In this document: positions 54,472 to 63,137 of the stretch, in pieces
Position numbering within the stretch: position 1 is the stretch's first letter
Layout: every line of letters starts with the position of its first letter
DNA from: Cavia porcellus
Taxonomy: Eukaryota > Chordata > Mammalia > Rodentia > Caviidae
Assembly: GCF_034190915.1 (NCBI RefSeq)
Contig: NW_026947500.1
Span: forward strand, 22,628,501 to 22,692,500
DNA length: 64,000 bases
Direction: 5' to 3'
Program-made: the position numbers and the translations under genes
Notes under the pieces: model-generated
The model's input: the letters and a program-made list of their open reading frames with translations, nothing else
Databases searched by the model: none
What the model was told of the DNA's origin: nothing

Positions 54472-57400
54472 CGCGCGATGTATACGTGTGTGTATTTACT
54501 CTTGGACCAAAAACACCTAAACCACAAAATCAAAACAAAACTGTCTCCATGGGACCTCCTGTAATTACAGCTATTCAAGAGGTTGAAGCAGGAGGATCAC
54601 AAACTTGCAGCCAGCCTGGACATCTTAGTGAGGTCCTGTGTCAAATATTTTAAGATAAAAATGACTGAGGTCTAGCTCAGTACTCCTTGGGCTCAATTCC
54701 CAATAAAACACACACCCAAACTGTCTGAATTTCCCCAAAATGCCAGCTGTTACCATAGACAAAATTGTAATTGCTTTCACTTCAACATGACATTGTAACC
54801 TCCCAGCCAATCAGCTGCAAATTGGTAGCTCCCTCAGGGCCCCGCCTTGCAGGAGTGGAAGTCACTGGACGCCAGTCACCGTAACAGAGTACTCCTTCCT
54901 TCAGGCTTTAAAAACTATACTGTAACTTCTATGAGCAAGTTTCCTGCCATTTTCAGCTTAAAGTCTCCCAGCTTTGCAATTCTTTTGTATGTGCAACGAT
55001 CCTTTTAAATCTCCCTAGCTTGATAGGGTTTTACTTTCTGACAGTTTCTGGTGTTAGAAATGTTGTAACCTATATTTTAAAAAACCCTCATAAGTCTCTC
55101 CGGAGGCAAGAGAAAGATCAAAGGTAACGCTAAGAACAGAACAGGATGTCTTCCTAATCTAAACTTGCTTGTTAGCCCACCTGAACTTTGTTCTTCCTAA
55201 CCACCGTGTTCCTGTTCTGTAGTGCGCCACAAACCCCACCCCCCTGGGTTGTCAGACCAGCAGCTGTTTGCGGTTTTACAGGATAAAAATCCTGCTCTTT
55301 AGCTATTAGGCACGCAGTCTTCCATATTGGCTACTGGAAGCTGCGTCGCCAGGCCTGTGCTTTAATAAATAATTTTTTCCTTTCCAGATTATTTACTCTG
55401 GCTCCTTCATACCTCAGGAAGCAGGGGGCCACCACAAGACACCGGATCCAAATGTAGCTTTTTGCTGAGCCCAGAGCTCAGTGAGAACCCAGAGGCCACC
55501 ACCCATCAGGTCCACTGCCTCACTGATTTGTGTGTGTGCTGGGGATCAAACTCACGACCTCACGCTTGCCAGGCAGGTGCTTATGGCATTGAGCTAAATC
55601 CCCAGTCTCCCTGATTTCTTACTGGCCCCAGAGTTCCAGGGTAAATCTCTCTTAGATCCAAGTTCCACTCCTTTTACATTTTAAGCTCTCCAGATGTATT
55701 GTACATATCTGTTTTGCTGAAGCTTCTCAGTAAGTCAAATTTTTGACAGTATGAGGGGAAACCTGTGATTCTGTGTGTTTCTTAACATTGGCAGAGTGAC
55801 AGGGCTCACTTAGAGATCTCTGATAAGGAATCTAAAGTCAAAGATGGGTGATATCCAGTCTAAAACTCTTTCCCTACCTCCTCAAATGAAAACTATGACC
55901 TAGGGTTCTCTGATTTATCTCAATTTGTTCATACGATAGTGGGTACAGAAGATGCTCAAAAATAATAATTGCAGTGATCTAACTAGAGACTTTGGGGATA
56001 CTATCACATATGCCTCTGAATAGGGAATAAAAAGGACCAAAAAAATAAGACAGGAGTTAATAGAAGTTATTCTCAAAATATTTCTCATGAGACTAGACCA
56101 AGTCATTATCCAATGTGATAAACAGAAACAGGATAAATCCACTTAGGATTTCTCAATCTTCCTAGAAGAAATTTTCAAGCAAGTCTCACTTTAAGGGGTA
56201 GGAAGATGAATGGCATGTTACCCCTTCATTTGTTTGTCTGTGTTTGAGACAGGGTCTCACTATGCAGTTCAGGCTGGCCTTGAGCTCACTTTGTAGCCCA
56301 GGCTGGTCTCAAACTTGTAATGATCCTCCTGCCTCAGCCTCCCAAGTGCTGGGATTATAGGCGTGTGCCACCACGCCCTGCTTGTCAGTGCATTTTGTTA
56401 ATGGACAATACACAAAAATAAGGGACTTATTAAAGAAATATAAAATGGAATTGGAGGCAACTTCCCTAACAGTACTATATTACCGGATGGAATATTTTGA
56501 GAGAAATTAAAAGAGAAACTATCAGACAAATGAAACAATGGCCCTATAATTATAGCAGTTACAAGGACTTTGGCCTAATTTAAAGAAATCCATTCCTGCC
56601 ACGTTGTCTGTTTGTTGGATACTTTGTCCACCGATATTCCTCCACATCTTTTTTTTTTCTTTTTGAAGCAGGGTTTCAGGTGATCTTGACCTCATTACAT
56701 AACCCAGGCGGACCTCAAAATCACAGCAATCTTTCTGCTTCAGCCTCCCAAGTGCTGGGATTACAGGCACAAACCGCTGAGTATGGCTATTTCTCCAACT
56801 CTTGAAAAAAGTTTCAGTGATACTTTAAATTATTTTCAAGAAATATAATCTGAAACTGAGGGTAGTGAATCTCAGCACTCTGGGATATCAAGAAGAACGA
56901 TCACAAGTTGAGTCCTACCTGGACAACTTAGCAGAACTTTATCTCAAAAAAATACTACTAATAAAATAATAATTATATTATAATAATAGCAATAATAATA
57001 AAGAGCTATGGATATCAGTCAGTGCAAAGTCACAAGTACCAAAAAAGTAAAAGGGGAAGGAAAGGGAGAGAAGAAAACAGGACAGAAAAACACAGTCATA
57101 CCTAAGCAGTCTGGCTTCAGCCGTAGTACACAACAAAGGAGTTCTTTTTGTTTGTTTGGTTGGTTGGTTTTTTGTCTTTTTGAGACAAAGTCTCTATATA
57201 CAGTTCAGGCTGGCCTTGAGCTCACTTTGTAGCCCCAGCTGGTCTTGAGCTCACCATGATCCTCCTGCCTCAGCCTCCCAAGTGCTGGGATTATAGGTGT
57301 GCACCACCACATTCGGCTCAGCAAAAGAGTTCTTGATACTCTGACTTCTCAACAGGAAGAGTCTGTGAGCTTCAACGGAACAAGACTCCTTCTAGGTCAA

Positions 57401-60400
57401 TAAATGAGGACTTCTAGTCCAAAATCTTAAAAGTCTACAGGATAGAATCCAGATACGCCAAGTAATCAAAGAGACACAATCAGTTGACCTATTTAGGTGG
57501 TTACCTAAATGCTGGCTTTTGGACATTTCAGCCGTGGGATATTTTTGAAACAGTACTTCTGTTTGTCATATGGAAAAATGTTCCTTAGATGTGGCATATT
57601 CTCAAGAGATTTATACTCAAACATCAGACAGTATCTATGAGAATTCAGCAATAAAAGCTACACTAGCTCCCATAGTCCGAAAGATCTGACAATTCTGGGC
57701 ATTTTGCAGTCAAGCTGAACATGACAAACATATGGTGACCAGGATAATGCCTGTCCATCAAGTAGGTAATGACCACATTGTTGGTCTAATTGAGAGAACG
57801 CAAAAAAAAATCACTCAACAGTAACAAAGGTCACAGTTTGACTACAAAACCCAGTCAAACTGGAAAGCCAGCTGATTTCCTGGAAAGGTTACCTCCACCC
57901 AGAAACAAAATGGCACTTCCTCAGGTCCACAGAGACCTAATTTCCCCTCACCAGCTGGCTATACGCAAGGCAGTTCTCACAGCAGCCTACCAAGGCCATC
58001 ACAACAGGAAGAAATACACATCTTTGAGCCTCACCAACTGTGCTGTAAGAACTGCCCACCCTGAAATGCCTGAAAGGGTTTTGGCCCAGGCTGGATACTG
58101 TAGCCGGTAAAGCCAGGAAGCTCCTATCTCCCCCACTCTTAGGAATTGCCTCTGGCGCCAAACTAAGACCAATGGGCTACCTGTGCATCCCTAATGCCCC
58201 CTTAGGTTCCACCCCAGGCCGAGGCTACTTATGTGCCTCACTCCACGTGTTCCACAGAGAGATCGCCGGCCCCAGGGTGGAGATGCCATGCCCCAGGGGC
58301 TCGGGGGTGTCTCTCCCCGCATTCCCAAAATAAAGGTTATTTATATTTCATACTTCTTATCTTTTCAGCTGCCGCTGGTCCTCCTTTTCCTCCCCCCTAC
58401 AGTTCTATCACTGCCTGCTATTTTTTTGGTTCAAGGACTCTGGGTTTGTGAGCTGTTGCATGAACAGAAAAAAATACTGCACATTTGCCACGTGTTGTAC
58501 ACTAGCAAAAAGAGCTTCGTTATATTTGTATTATACCAAAATACCTGTAATATAGTCTACTGTTCTATATGCGTGTTTCCCTCTGGGTGACCTAATTGAT
58601 ATGTTAATCAATGCTCTCCTCTGTAAAGAATTGTAAAACCTAACCTAATTGATATGTTAACCATTGTTGCCCTCTACAAATAACAGATGTGGTGCTAAAA
58701 TAAGGTAACAAAAGATTGTTAATTACTGCTAGACTACTCTATCCTCTGCTAAGGAAAACAAAGGTCTTCCTCATTAACAGATTTCCTGATCCATGCCCAT
58801 ACCCCTTACTTTGTGTACATAAAGGTTGCAAGTATGGGGGAGCGACACACAGTCTTTGCAATCTCCAAATGCACTGTGTCACTGGGCCCAGGATAAAATA
58901 AATCAGCACTGCTTTTTAAAATGTTTTTGCTCCATTTTTTGAACTCAAGTTTGGGGGCTTGTTTGTGGATTACAAGACCATGCAACTTCTTTTAGTGGGA
59001 GCATCCCATTGTGTGCCAATGGTGTCTATCTGCTTGATTTCCCTAACTCCTGCTGTTGTGAAGTTGACAGTTCCCCCAGGTTTCAGCTTTGGCTTTAATG
59101 TGATGTCTCAAACCAAAGACATTTGCTTCAGCACCAGGCCACTTTCCTCCAGCACTGCGCACTGCCTTGTGATCTCCTCCAACCTGAAAGATCAATCTAC
59201 TGAGCCCTGCGCTTCCCAGAACATGGCTCAGCTTAGCAAGGGAAAGCCACATGCTCAAGCCCCATGGTCAGTGAGCTGTGGGTCCCCAACTGGTTCTCTC
59301 GAGTGTGGCAGCCTGTACTCCTATCACTGCACTTCACTTCCTGTTCAAATATTTGAAGGTAGTCACACTTCTTACTATTGTTTGTGCCTCCAGGACAATA
59401 AAGATATGCTGCAGGGCTTTGGACCTGTGGGTAATGCAAATCAGCTACAAGGAATGCAGATTACTGAGAGGGAGGCAGAGCAGCTAACACCCCTATCAGA
59501 TTGGTTCAGTAAATATTTACTGAGTGCCTGCGTAGCCAGGCAGAGCCATGGCCAGCACTGATCTCTGCCTCTGTTCCTACTCTCAGTCTCCAGCCCGATG
59601 TGTAACAAGAAAGCCCATCTTTACTTGGGGGAGCCAGGTGAATCACATAACCGTCTCCCACGTAGATAGCCCAGTGAGCGTAGATGGTCTGAGTGCAGAT
59701 TTTGCGAGGAATCTCAATCAGGTCTCCAGGTTTTGGTGTGCACTGCAAGAGAAAAACCAGAGACAGATGGATATTAGCTTTTGCAGGGAAAACTCTAGAA
59801 CCTGACTGGCAAGGGTCCTGGAGCCACCTATAGGTTTTGACCTTTCATCCTGACTTTGCAGGAAATCACAGAGGACCTCTCCATTTACTAGGATTGTAAA
59901 ACCAAAAAGGGGCTTGGGGAACAAGGAGAAGATGGAGAGGGCATCGCCAAGGGACTGAAGCAGGGGTGTGTGGCACGGGAGTGTGGTGGGATAATGTGGG
60001 CAGCTGGGCTGAGGGCACATTCCATGCATGAAGCAGATTTCTGCCAGCAAGTGACCATATGATTCCCAAGGAGCCCTAAATAGCTCATTAGGGGCCCTGG
60101 CCGTGTCCCTAGGCCTGAATGATTCTTAGGAGTTACAAAGCTCCAACTTGCAAAGCCCAGCCTGCTGATGCTGCTGAATGCTGACCCAACTCCTTCATTT
60201 CCCCCTGGAGTAAAAACTGTCATTAGCCTCCTTAACAGATGAGAACATTGAAGCTCAGGAAGCTTCAATAAGTTGCCTAGAGAACAGAAGAGCAAGATAG
60301 AGACCTGAGCTTGAGTGTTTCTGTAGAGAAAGGAAGCTTGTAGACTGAGAAAAGATAGGCTTGATTAAAAACTAACGGGAAGGGGCTGGGGATTTAGCTC

Positions 60401-63080
60401 AGTGGCATAAGCACCTGCCTTGCAAGCAGGCAGTCGTGAATTCAATCCCTGGTACCAATAAAAAGAAAGAAAGAAAAAAAAAACTAATGGGAAATCTTAC
60501 TGCGAGCATCTTCTGTCTCTGCAGTTAGAGTAATTAGACAAAAGAGAGAGACTACTACCCAGGTGCCAGGTAGCACAGTTACCTTGGGAATTCATCCAAA
60601 AAGAAAAAAACGCAAAGCAAGGCCGGGTATGATGACTAGCGCCTGTAATCCCAGCACTCGGGAGGCTGAGGCAGGAAGATTGCTAAGAGTTCAAGGCGAG
60701 CCAGGGCTACAAAGTAAATTCAAGGCCAGCCTGAACTATATAGTGAAACCCTGCCTCAAAAAGACCAAAACAAACAAACCCAGAGGCCAGGGATTTAGCT
60801 CAGCAGCATAAGCATCTGCCGGGCAAGCGCACAGTCATAAATTCAATCCCCAGTACAAAAAAAAACATGAAAGACCAGGGAAACCAGTCCCCTCATCCAC
60901 CTCTGATAAAATACAAAGGAGATAAGGGAGCAGCCCCCTGAGGACTCTCTCACGCACACCTACACATACATCCTCACGTGCGTCTGTCTTCTCACTTCAG
61001 CTCACTACAGCTGCACCAGGTACACACAAGTCCCCCTTTACACGGCCATTGACTCTGCCTTGCCCCCACTTATCTACCGCAAAGGGCGGCCAGAAAGAAT
61101 GTGGACAGAGGTGCTCAGGTTAGGTGGGCAGATTGCCAGAGACCCAACTGGATGGTGCCACTCTCCAGGGGCCCGAGGAATGGGGATGTGAGAAATCACC
61201 AGTCCTACATAAAAAGGAGCTGAAGACAAAACCCCACGGGTGTTCACTTCTGGGGCTCCCTGCTCCCCTCAGAGTAGCTGTCCCTCCTCTTTTTCTCCAT
61301 CTTTGTCCAAATCAAGCATGTTTTCTTATTTTAAACTCTGCCTCTTTAATTCATTACTGAATCTGAGAGTTTACAATCCCAATAGCTGAGCATGGTGAGA
61401 GCAATGGTGTGGCGTGGCATGGTGTGGTATGGTGTGTCGTAGGGTGGCCTGGTGTGCTACACACCCCTCGCCCGGATGTGACATTCCCAGCACACAAGCC
61501 CTTAACAATCCCAGCAAAAGCCGGGGAAGCTAAAGTATGGGTTCCAGGATCAAATGGCAGGGTGAGGATGCTCTTCTGGGTTCTATTTCTGGAACACTCT
61601 GAGGCCAGCCGGTACCAATCCCCACCCCCAAGTCAGTGCAGCCAGGTCACATGGGGTCAGTCTGTCCTGGCAAGGGTGTTGAGCAACTGCTGAGAGCTGG
61701 GCAGATGCAACCTGGAAAGCCGGGTGCTGGGGTTGACATGCGTGAGGGAAGAGCCTTTGACGGCAAGAATCGAGGCAGCCTGACCAAAGATCTGAACCGC
61801 TAAAAGAACGCCAGCAGGGAGGTGGGGGTAGAACCCAGAGTTAGAGCTCCTGATTAGCATGTTCCAGGCCCTGGTGTCAATCCCTAGCACCACAGCACAA
61901 AGGAAAAAAGAAGAGAGCAAGAGAGAGAGAGACAGAGAGAAGACAGAACTGAATATAGGCGAAAGCACATCAGATAGGCTGGTCTAGAAATGAAAAGACC
62001 CAAGCCTATTCTAGATGAACTGAACTCAGGGAACCCGACTAAACAACTACAATAAAACCCAAAGCCACAGACCAAATGCCTACAAAAACATCTGGCAGGA
62101 AACACAACACGCCCTCTGCAGAGACACACAGCCTTGCTTTTGCTTTTGGTTTCTTAAACAAGGTGAAGGTAGTCTCAGATTACTTGTGCAATTAAAGACA
62201 CAGTTTTTTAAAGCAAAGGATCATGTATCCAATCTGCCCTGTTCTCTTGGGCAATCCCCTCTCTGAAGGTAACCGATACCTCCCCCCAGCATCTGCAGGG
62301 TGGCGAGAGAGGAGAGTTACCCCTACTTCCTATGGTTATTTAGTAACAGCCTGGCTCCATTAAACAAAACTCTTCTGAAAGGCCCTGGGATGCAGCCAAG
62401 AGGCAGGAAATGTATTTATTATCAAGTGTGAAGGAAAAATGAGCAGGGAAAGGGGGATAGAAGAAAGGAAGGGTGGGGCTGGGGATTTAGCTCAGCGGCA
62501 TAAGCGCCGGCCTTGCAAGCAGGCAGGCGTGAGTTCGATCCCCAGTACCAATATAAAATTAAAAAAAAAAAAAAAAAAAGGAAAAAGACAAAAAAAAAAG
62601 AAAAAGAAAGGAAGGGGCTGGTGCCACCTGAGGGCACCATGCCCAGACCTCCTTTCAGAGTCTGTGCCACTCACCACTCAGAGTGTAGCCCAGGGGGTGC
62701 CTGGGCCCAGGGAGGAGACTACCCCCCTGAACTGACCACTGCTGCCCTTCAGGAGGCCCAGAGGAGCCACCGTGCCGGGCTGGAGGAGGGCTTGGCAAAG
62801 TGCAAACCCGACCCAGGACAAGTTGCTCCTAGGTCTCCGCAGAACCAAACTGCATGCAGTAGCTGAGGCAGAGAAGTGTCCGGGCTCTTGGCCCAGCCTC
62901 TGAGTTCTTCCCTGGCTGAGTCTGGGCTGGCCAGGCAGGCAGACCTCAGGCCTCTCCCTTTTCCCCAGGACACTGGAGCCACGGACCAACAAGAGAAAAA
63001 CACACCACCTCTTTGCACTTTCCAAATAAAAGCACCCAAACCCCAAACCCTTGCTGGGGACTCACCCTGCGGCGAGACAT
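49131..63080 (-). CDS. PLAAT-family phospholipase A/acyltransferase, 4 coding exons, 167 aa
   Basis: PLAAT (HRASLS) enzymes are small LRAT/NlpC-P60-like thiol hydrolases that cleave fatty acids from phospholipids and transfer them to ethanolamine lipids, working at membranes. Exons 63066-63080, 59625-59742, 51622-51890 and 49131-49232 have GT-AG boundaries and matching phases and give 167 residues. The catalytic triad is intact: His28 (HWAIYVGDG), His40 (VIHLAPP) and Cys118 (NCEHFV), each exactly five positions later than in PLAAT3. A hydrophobic anchor ([18 protein letters not shown]) and a basic RRQRERQ end close the protein. The wording mixes PLAAT2- and PLAAT3-like features ([40 protein letters not shown]). 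The known human cluster is on 11q and PLAAT1 on 3q, not beside FBP2, so I leave the symbol blank. No disabling mutation seen. Confidence 0.9.
50590..50840 (-). mobile_element. hAT-Charlie-type DNA transposon remnant
   Basis: The reverse complement reads GGCTGTGTTCCAGTAAAATTTTCTATTTGCAAAAATTGGTGGC followed by TAGATTTGACAC, the pattern (TGGCTGTGTTCCAATAAAACTTTATTTACAAAAACAGG...GATTTGGCCC) of a common mammalian MER/Charlie element. Family name not assigned. Confidence 0.55.
50960..51350 (+). repeat. MIR SINE, split by a hAT element
   Basis: CTGGGTTCAAATCCCGCCTCCGTACC at 50986 and CTCTGAGCCTCAGTTTCCCCATCTATGACATGG near 51275 are consecutive parts of the MIR consensus, separated here by the 51029-51222 insertion. 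Confidence 0.7.
51029..51222 (+). mobile_element. Non-autonomous hAT transposon inserted in a MIR
   Basis: The ends are inverted: GTGGCAAACCTATGGCAC near the left, and TATAAAAGGTTTGCCATCACTG at the right (complement CAGTGATGGCAAACCTTTTATA). The 8 bp on each side, GATTAGAG and GGCTAGAG, agree at 6 positions, consistent with the 8-bp target-site duplication of hAT elements. About 190 bp, no coding capacity. The internal TTTTTCCTAAACTAAAACCTCAGTGTTCAGGTTTAAT resembles a nhAT family I know from bats and some other mammals. Confidence 0.65.
51622..51890 (-). CDS. PLAAT gene exon 3: catalytic cysteine exon
   Basis: 269 bp after acceptor TCCCCACAG; the first two bases complete the Ser of LAPPS. Encodes [48 protein letters not shown] and [21 protein letters not shown], then donor GTACGT in phase 0. 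NCEHF carries the nucleophile. The exon boundary positions match those I know for PLAAT genes. Confidence 0.95.
53100..53740 (+). repeat. Interspersed repeat with about 150-bp internal units, second copy
   Basis: GCAACCGGCTGATCCAGAGAAACACAAGCTGTGATGATAG matches 11150 in order; units start near 53338, 53489 and 53636 (GCCATTGTTGATTCCC, GGTAGCCATTTTGAATTTGC, GGTAACTATTATTGATTTTG); the end is GGTTTTATCTTCTTTAAAATAAATAAATAA. Within it, GTTCAGAGGATATCAGTACGCAG is duplicated 30 bp apart (53250-53302). Confidence 0.78.
53745..54535. other. Unrecognised intronic stretch with a (GT)n microsatellite
   Basis: No repeat family named apart from the (GT)n at 54439-54478. Confidence 0.5.
54439..54478 (+). 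repeat. (GT)n/(GC)n microsatellite
   Basis: GTGTGTTTGTGTGTGTGTGTGTGTGTGTGTGCGCGCG, a purine-pyrimidine alternating tract. Confidence 0.95.
54540..54655 (+). repeat. Degenerate B1-like SINE, sense
   Basis: CTCCTGTAATTACAGCTATTCAAGAGGTTGAAGCAGGAGGATCAC, CAGCCTGGACATCTTAGTGAGGTCCTGTGTC. Confidence 0.65.
54656..54712 (+). repeat. Degenerate ID-like SINE fragment
   Basis: CTGAGGTCTAGCTCAGTACTCCTTGGGCTCAATTCCCAATAAAACAC: A-box and B-box regions with the middle lost. Confidence 0.6.
54780..55430 (+). mobile_element. ERV LTR block (possibly two LTRs)
   Basis: CCAGCCAATCAGCTGC (CCAAT), TTTAAAAACTATAC, then a second promoter-like set GGATAAAAATCCTGCTC (55280) with poly(A) signal TTTAATAAATAATTTTTTCC (55362) and a U5-like CTCTGGCTCCTTCATACCTCA. 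Two TATA-like sites about 370 bp apart suggest adjacent or nested LTRs. No primer-binding site identified. Confidence 0.55.
55538..55612 (-). repeat. ID-like tRNA-derived SINE, antisense
   Basis: GTGCTGGGGATCAAACTCACGACCTCACGCTTGCCAGGCAGGTGC...GAGCTAAATCCCCAG. Confidence 0.88.
56243..56384 (-). repeat. B1-like SINE, antisense, full length
   Basis: TTGAGACAGGGTCTCACTATGCAGTTCAGGCTGGCC through CAGCCTCCCAAGTGCTGGGATTATAGGCGTGTGCCACCACGCCC. One of the best-preserved copies. Confidence 0.96.
56650..56790 (-). repeat. B1-like SINE, antisense
   Basis: TTTTTTTTTCTTTTTGAAGCAGGGTTTC, AACCCAGGCGGACCTC, CAGCCTCCCAAGTGCTGGGATTACAGGCACAAACC. Confidence 0.88.
56855..56950 (+). repeat. Degenerate B1-like SINE, sense
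   Basis: CTGAGGGTAGTGAATCTCAGCACTCTGGGATATC...GGACAACTTAGCAGAACTTTATCTCAAAAAAA; recognisable only by order of blocks. Confidence 0.5.
57172..57320 (-). repeat. B1-like SINE, antisense, full length
   Basis: TTTGTCTTTTTGAGACAAAGTCTCTATATACAGTTCAGGCTGG through CTCAGCCTCCCAAGTGCTGGGATTATAGGTGTGCACCACCACATTCGGC. Confidence 0.95.
57325..57930. other. Unrecognised intronic stretch
   Basis: No repeat family or coding signature that I can support. Confidence 0.5.
57940..58375 (+). mobile_element. Solo LTR, family A copy 2
   Basis: GACCAATGGGCTACCTGTGCATCCCTAATGCCC, TTAGGTTCCACCCCAGGCCGAGGCTACTT, CACGTGTTCCACAGAGAGATCGCCGG, then CCCAAAATAAAGG and TATTTCATACTTCTTATC. Same phrase order as 31590-31985. 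Confidence 0.72.
58560..58950 (+). mobile_element. Class I ERV LTR with duplicated U3 element
   Basis: CCTAATTGATATGTTAA occurs at 58591 and again at 58644 (53-bp period, enhancer-repeat-like); TATA-like ACATAAAGG near 58819; poly(A) signal AATAAA near 58899; end TTTTTTGAACTCA immediately before a primer-binding-site-like sequence. It lies in PLAAT intron 2 in antisense orientation, about 650 bp from exon 2. Confidence 0.7.
58952..58969 (+). other. Degenerate tRNA-Pro primer-binding site
   Basis: TGGGGGCTTGTTTGTGGA compares with the tRNA-Pro site TGGGGGCTCGTCCGGGA at 14 or so positions and follows the LTR by 2-3 bases as expected for a gamma-type provirus. Confidence 0.65.
58979..59561 (+). 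other. Open frame of about 194 codons after the primer-binding site, unrecognised
   Basis: A stop-free + strand frame starts at an ATG in AGACCATGCAAC. It reads [20 protein letters not shown], is rich in Ser, Cys and His, and shows no gag, env or host motif known to me. Its last part overlaps an L2/MIR-like string (AGTAAATATTTACTGAGTGCC, 59508), which argues against a single coding unit. It ends 64 bp before PLAAT exon 2 on the opposite strand. Confidence 0.3.
59625..59742 (-). CDS. PLAAT gene exon 2: first catalytic histidine and HLAPP motif
   Basis: 118 bp after acceptor TTTTTCTCTTGCAG, ending CCCCAA before donor GTAAAG (phase 1). Encodes [18 protein letters not shown], then [21 protein letters not shown]. 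Where PLAAT2, 3, 4 and 5 have six residues between IEI and HWA(I/L)Y, this copy has eleven. Both catalytic histidines are present. Confidence 0.93.
60175..60320 (-). repeat. MIR SINE, antisense
   Basis: AACTGTCATTAGCCTCCTTAACAGATGAGAACATTGAAGCTCAGG...TAAGTTGCCTAGAG, the reverse-sense MIR pattern (ACAGATGAGGAAACTGAGGCTCAG). Confidence 0.65.
60382..60482 (+). repeat. ID-like tRNA-derived SINE, well preserved
   Basis: GGGGCTGGGGATTTAGCTCAGTGGCATAAGC, ACCTGCCTTGCAAGCAGGCAG, TCGTGAATTCAATCCCTGGTACC, AATAAAAAG and an A/G tail. Confidence 0.95.
60621..60775 (+). repeat. B1-like SINE, sense, full length
   Basis: GGCCGGGTATGATGACTAGCGCCTGTAATCCCAGCACTCGGGAGG through GGCCAGCCTGAACTATATAGTGAAACCCTGCCTC. 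Confidence 0.95.
60783..60868 (+). repeat. ID-like tRNA-derived SINE
   Basis: GAGGCCAGGGATTTAGCTCAGCAGCATAAGC, CATCTGCCGGGCAAGCGCACAGTC, ATAAATTCAATCCCCAGTAC and an A tail, directly abutting the preceding B1. Confidence 0.92.
61404..61452 (+). repeat. GGTGTGGC-type low-complexity repeat
   Basis: Imperfect 5-10 bp repeats: AATGGTGTGGCGTGGCATGG, TGTGGTATGGTGTGTCG. Confidence 0.8.
61838..61905 (+). repeat. Diverged ID-like/tRNA-derived SINE
   Basis: CCCAGAGTTAGAGCTCCTGATTAGCATG, GGTGTCAATCCCTAGCACCACAGC. This variant (TAGCATG, CCTAGCACC) resembles squirrel-type ID more than the local consensus, probably an older subfamily. Confidence 0.6.
62475..62578 (+). repeat. ID-like tRNA-derived SINE, well preserved
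   Basis: GGGGCTGGGGATTTAGCTCAG then CGGCATAAGCGCCGG, CCTTGCAAGCAGGCAGGCG, TGAGTTCGATCCCCAGTACC. Perfect B box GAGTTCGATCC; the anticodon loop CTTGCAA has TGC (Ala). Confidence 0.96.
63066..63080 (-). CDS. PLAAT gene exon 1, coding part (MSRRR)
   Basis: ATG TCT CGC CGC AGG is followed by a consensus donor GTGAGT and joins exon 2 in phase 0. The start has A at -3. Family members also begin with a short variable N-terminus (five to ten residues) before KPGDLIEI, and K9-P10-G11-D12 falls at the same position as in PLAAT3. The exon is inferred from donor, phase and length only; the frame stays open upstream and no transcript evidence is available. Confidence 0.65.
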
Positions 63081-63120
63081 CCTTCTGTCTGGTGTTGTGT
63101 AGCACTGACTGCTCGCTGCT

Positions 63121-63128
63121 CTTTTATC
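63121..63128 (-). promoter_or_regulatory. TATA-like box of the PLAAT gene
   Basis: GATAAAAG on the - strand, 41-48 bp upstream of the predicted ATG. If used, transcription would start near 63090-63097, giving a very short leader. An imperfect TATA, so moderate confidence only. Confidence 0.45.
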
Positions 63129-63137
63129 AACTTCAGG

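Larger units (their letters stand above)
51891..59624 (-). other. PLAAT intron 2 (7.7 kb), repeat-rich
   Basis: A GT-AG intron. Includes a MIR-like piece near 51990-52090, the repeat at 53100-53740, several SINEs and three LTR blocks, listed separately. 51900-53090 and 55620-56240 hold no other recognisable feature. Confidence 0.7.
59743..63065 (-). other. PLAAT intron 1 (3.3 kb)
   Basis: GTGAGT...TTGCAG. Contains an antisense MIR, one B1 and four ID-like SINEs, the GGTGTGG-rich low-complexity stretch, and otherwise unrecognised sequence at 59750-60170, 60870-61400, 61910-62470 and 62600-63060. Confidence 0.65.

Noticed and set aside
49131..59742. Two separate PLAAT genes, because exon 2 is 7.7 kb from exon 3
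   Set aside because: Phase 1 donor at 59625 and the two-base start of exon 3 recreate the family's LAPPSE motif exactly, and all other boundaries fit one gene.
59506..59748. Start of the PLAAT protein at MQCTPKPGD with exon 2 running on past LAPPS
   Set aside because: The MQ comes from a TTG and the splice acceptor itself, and the sequence after LAPPSK is unlike any PLAAT; a GTAAAG donor sits at the right place.
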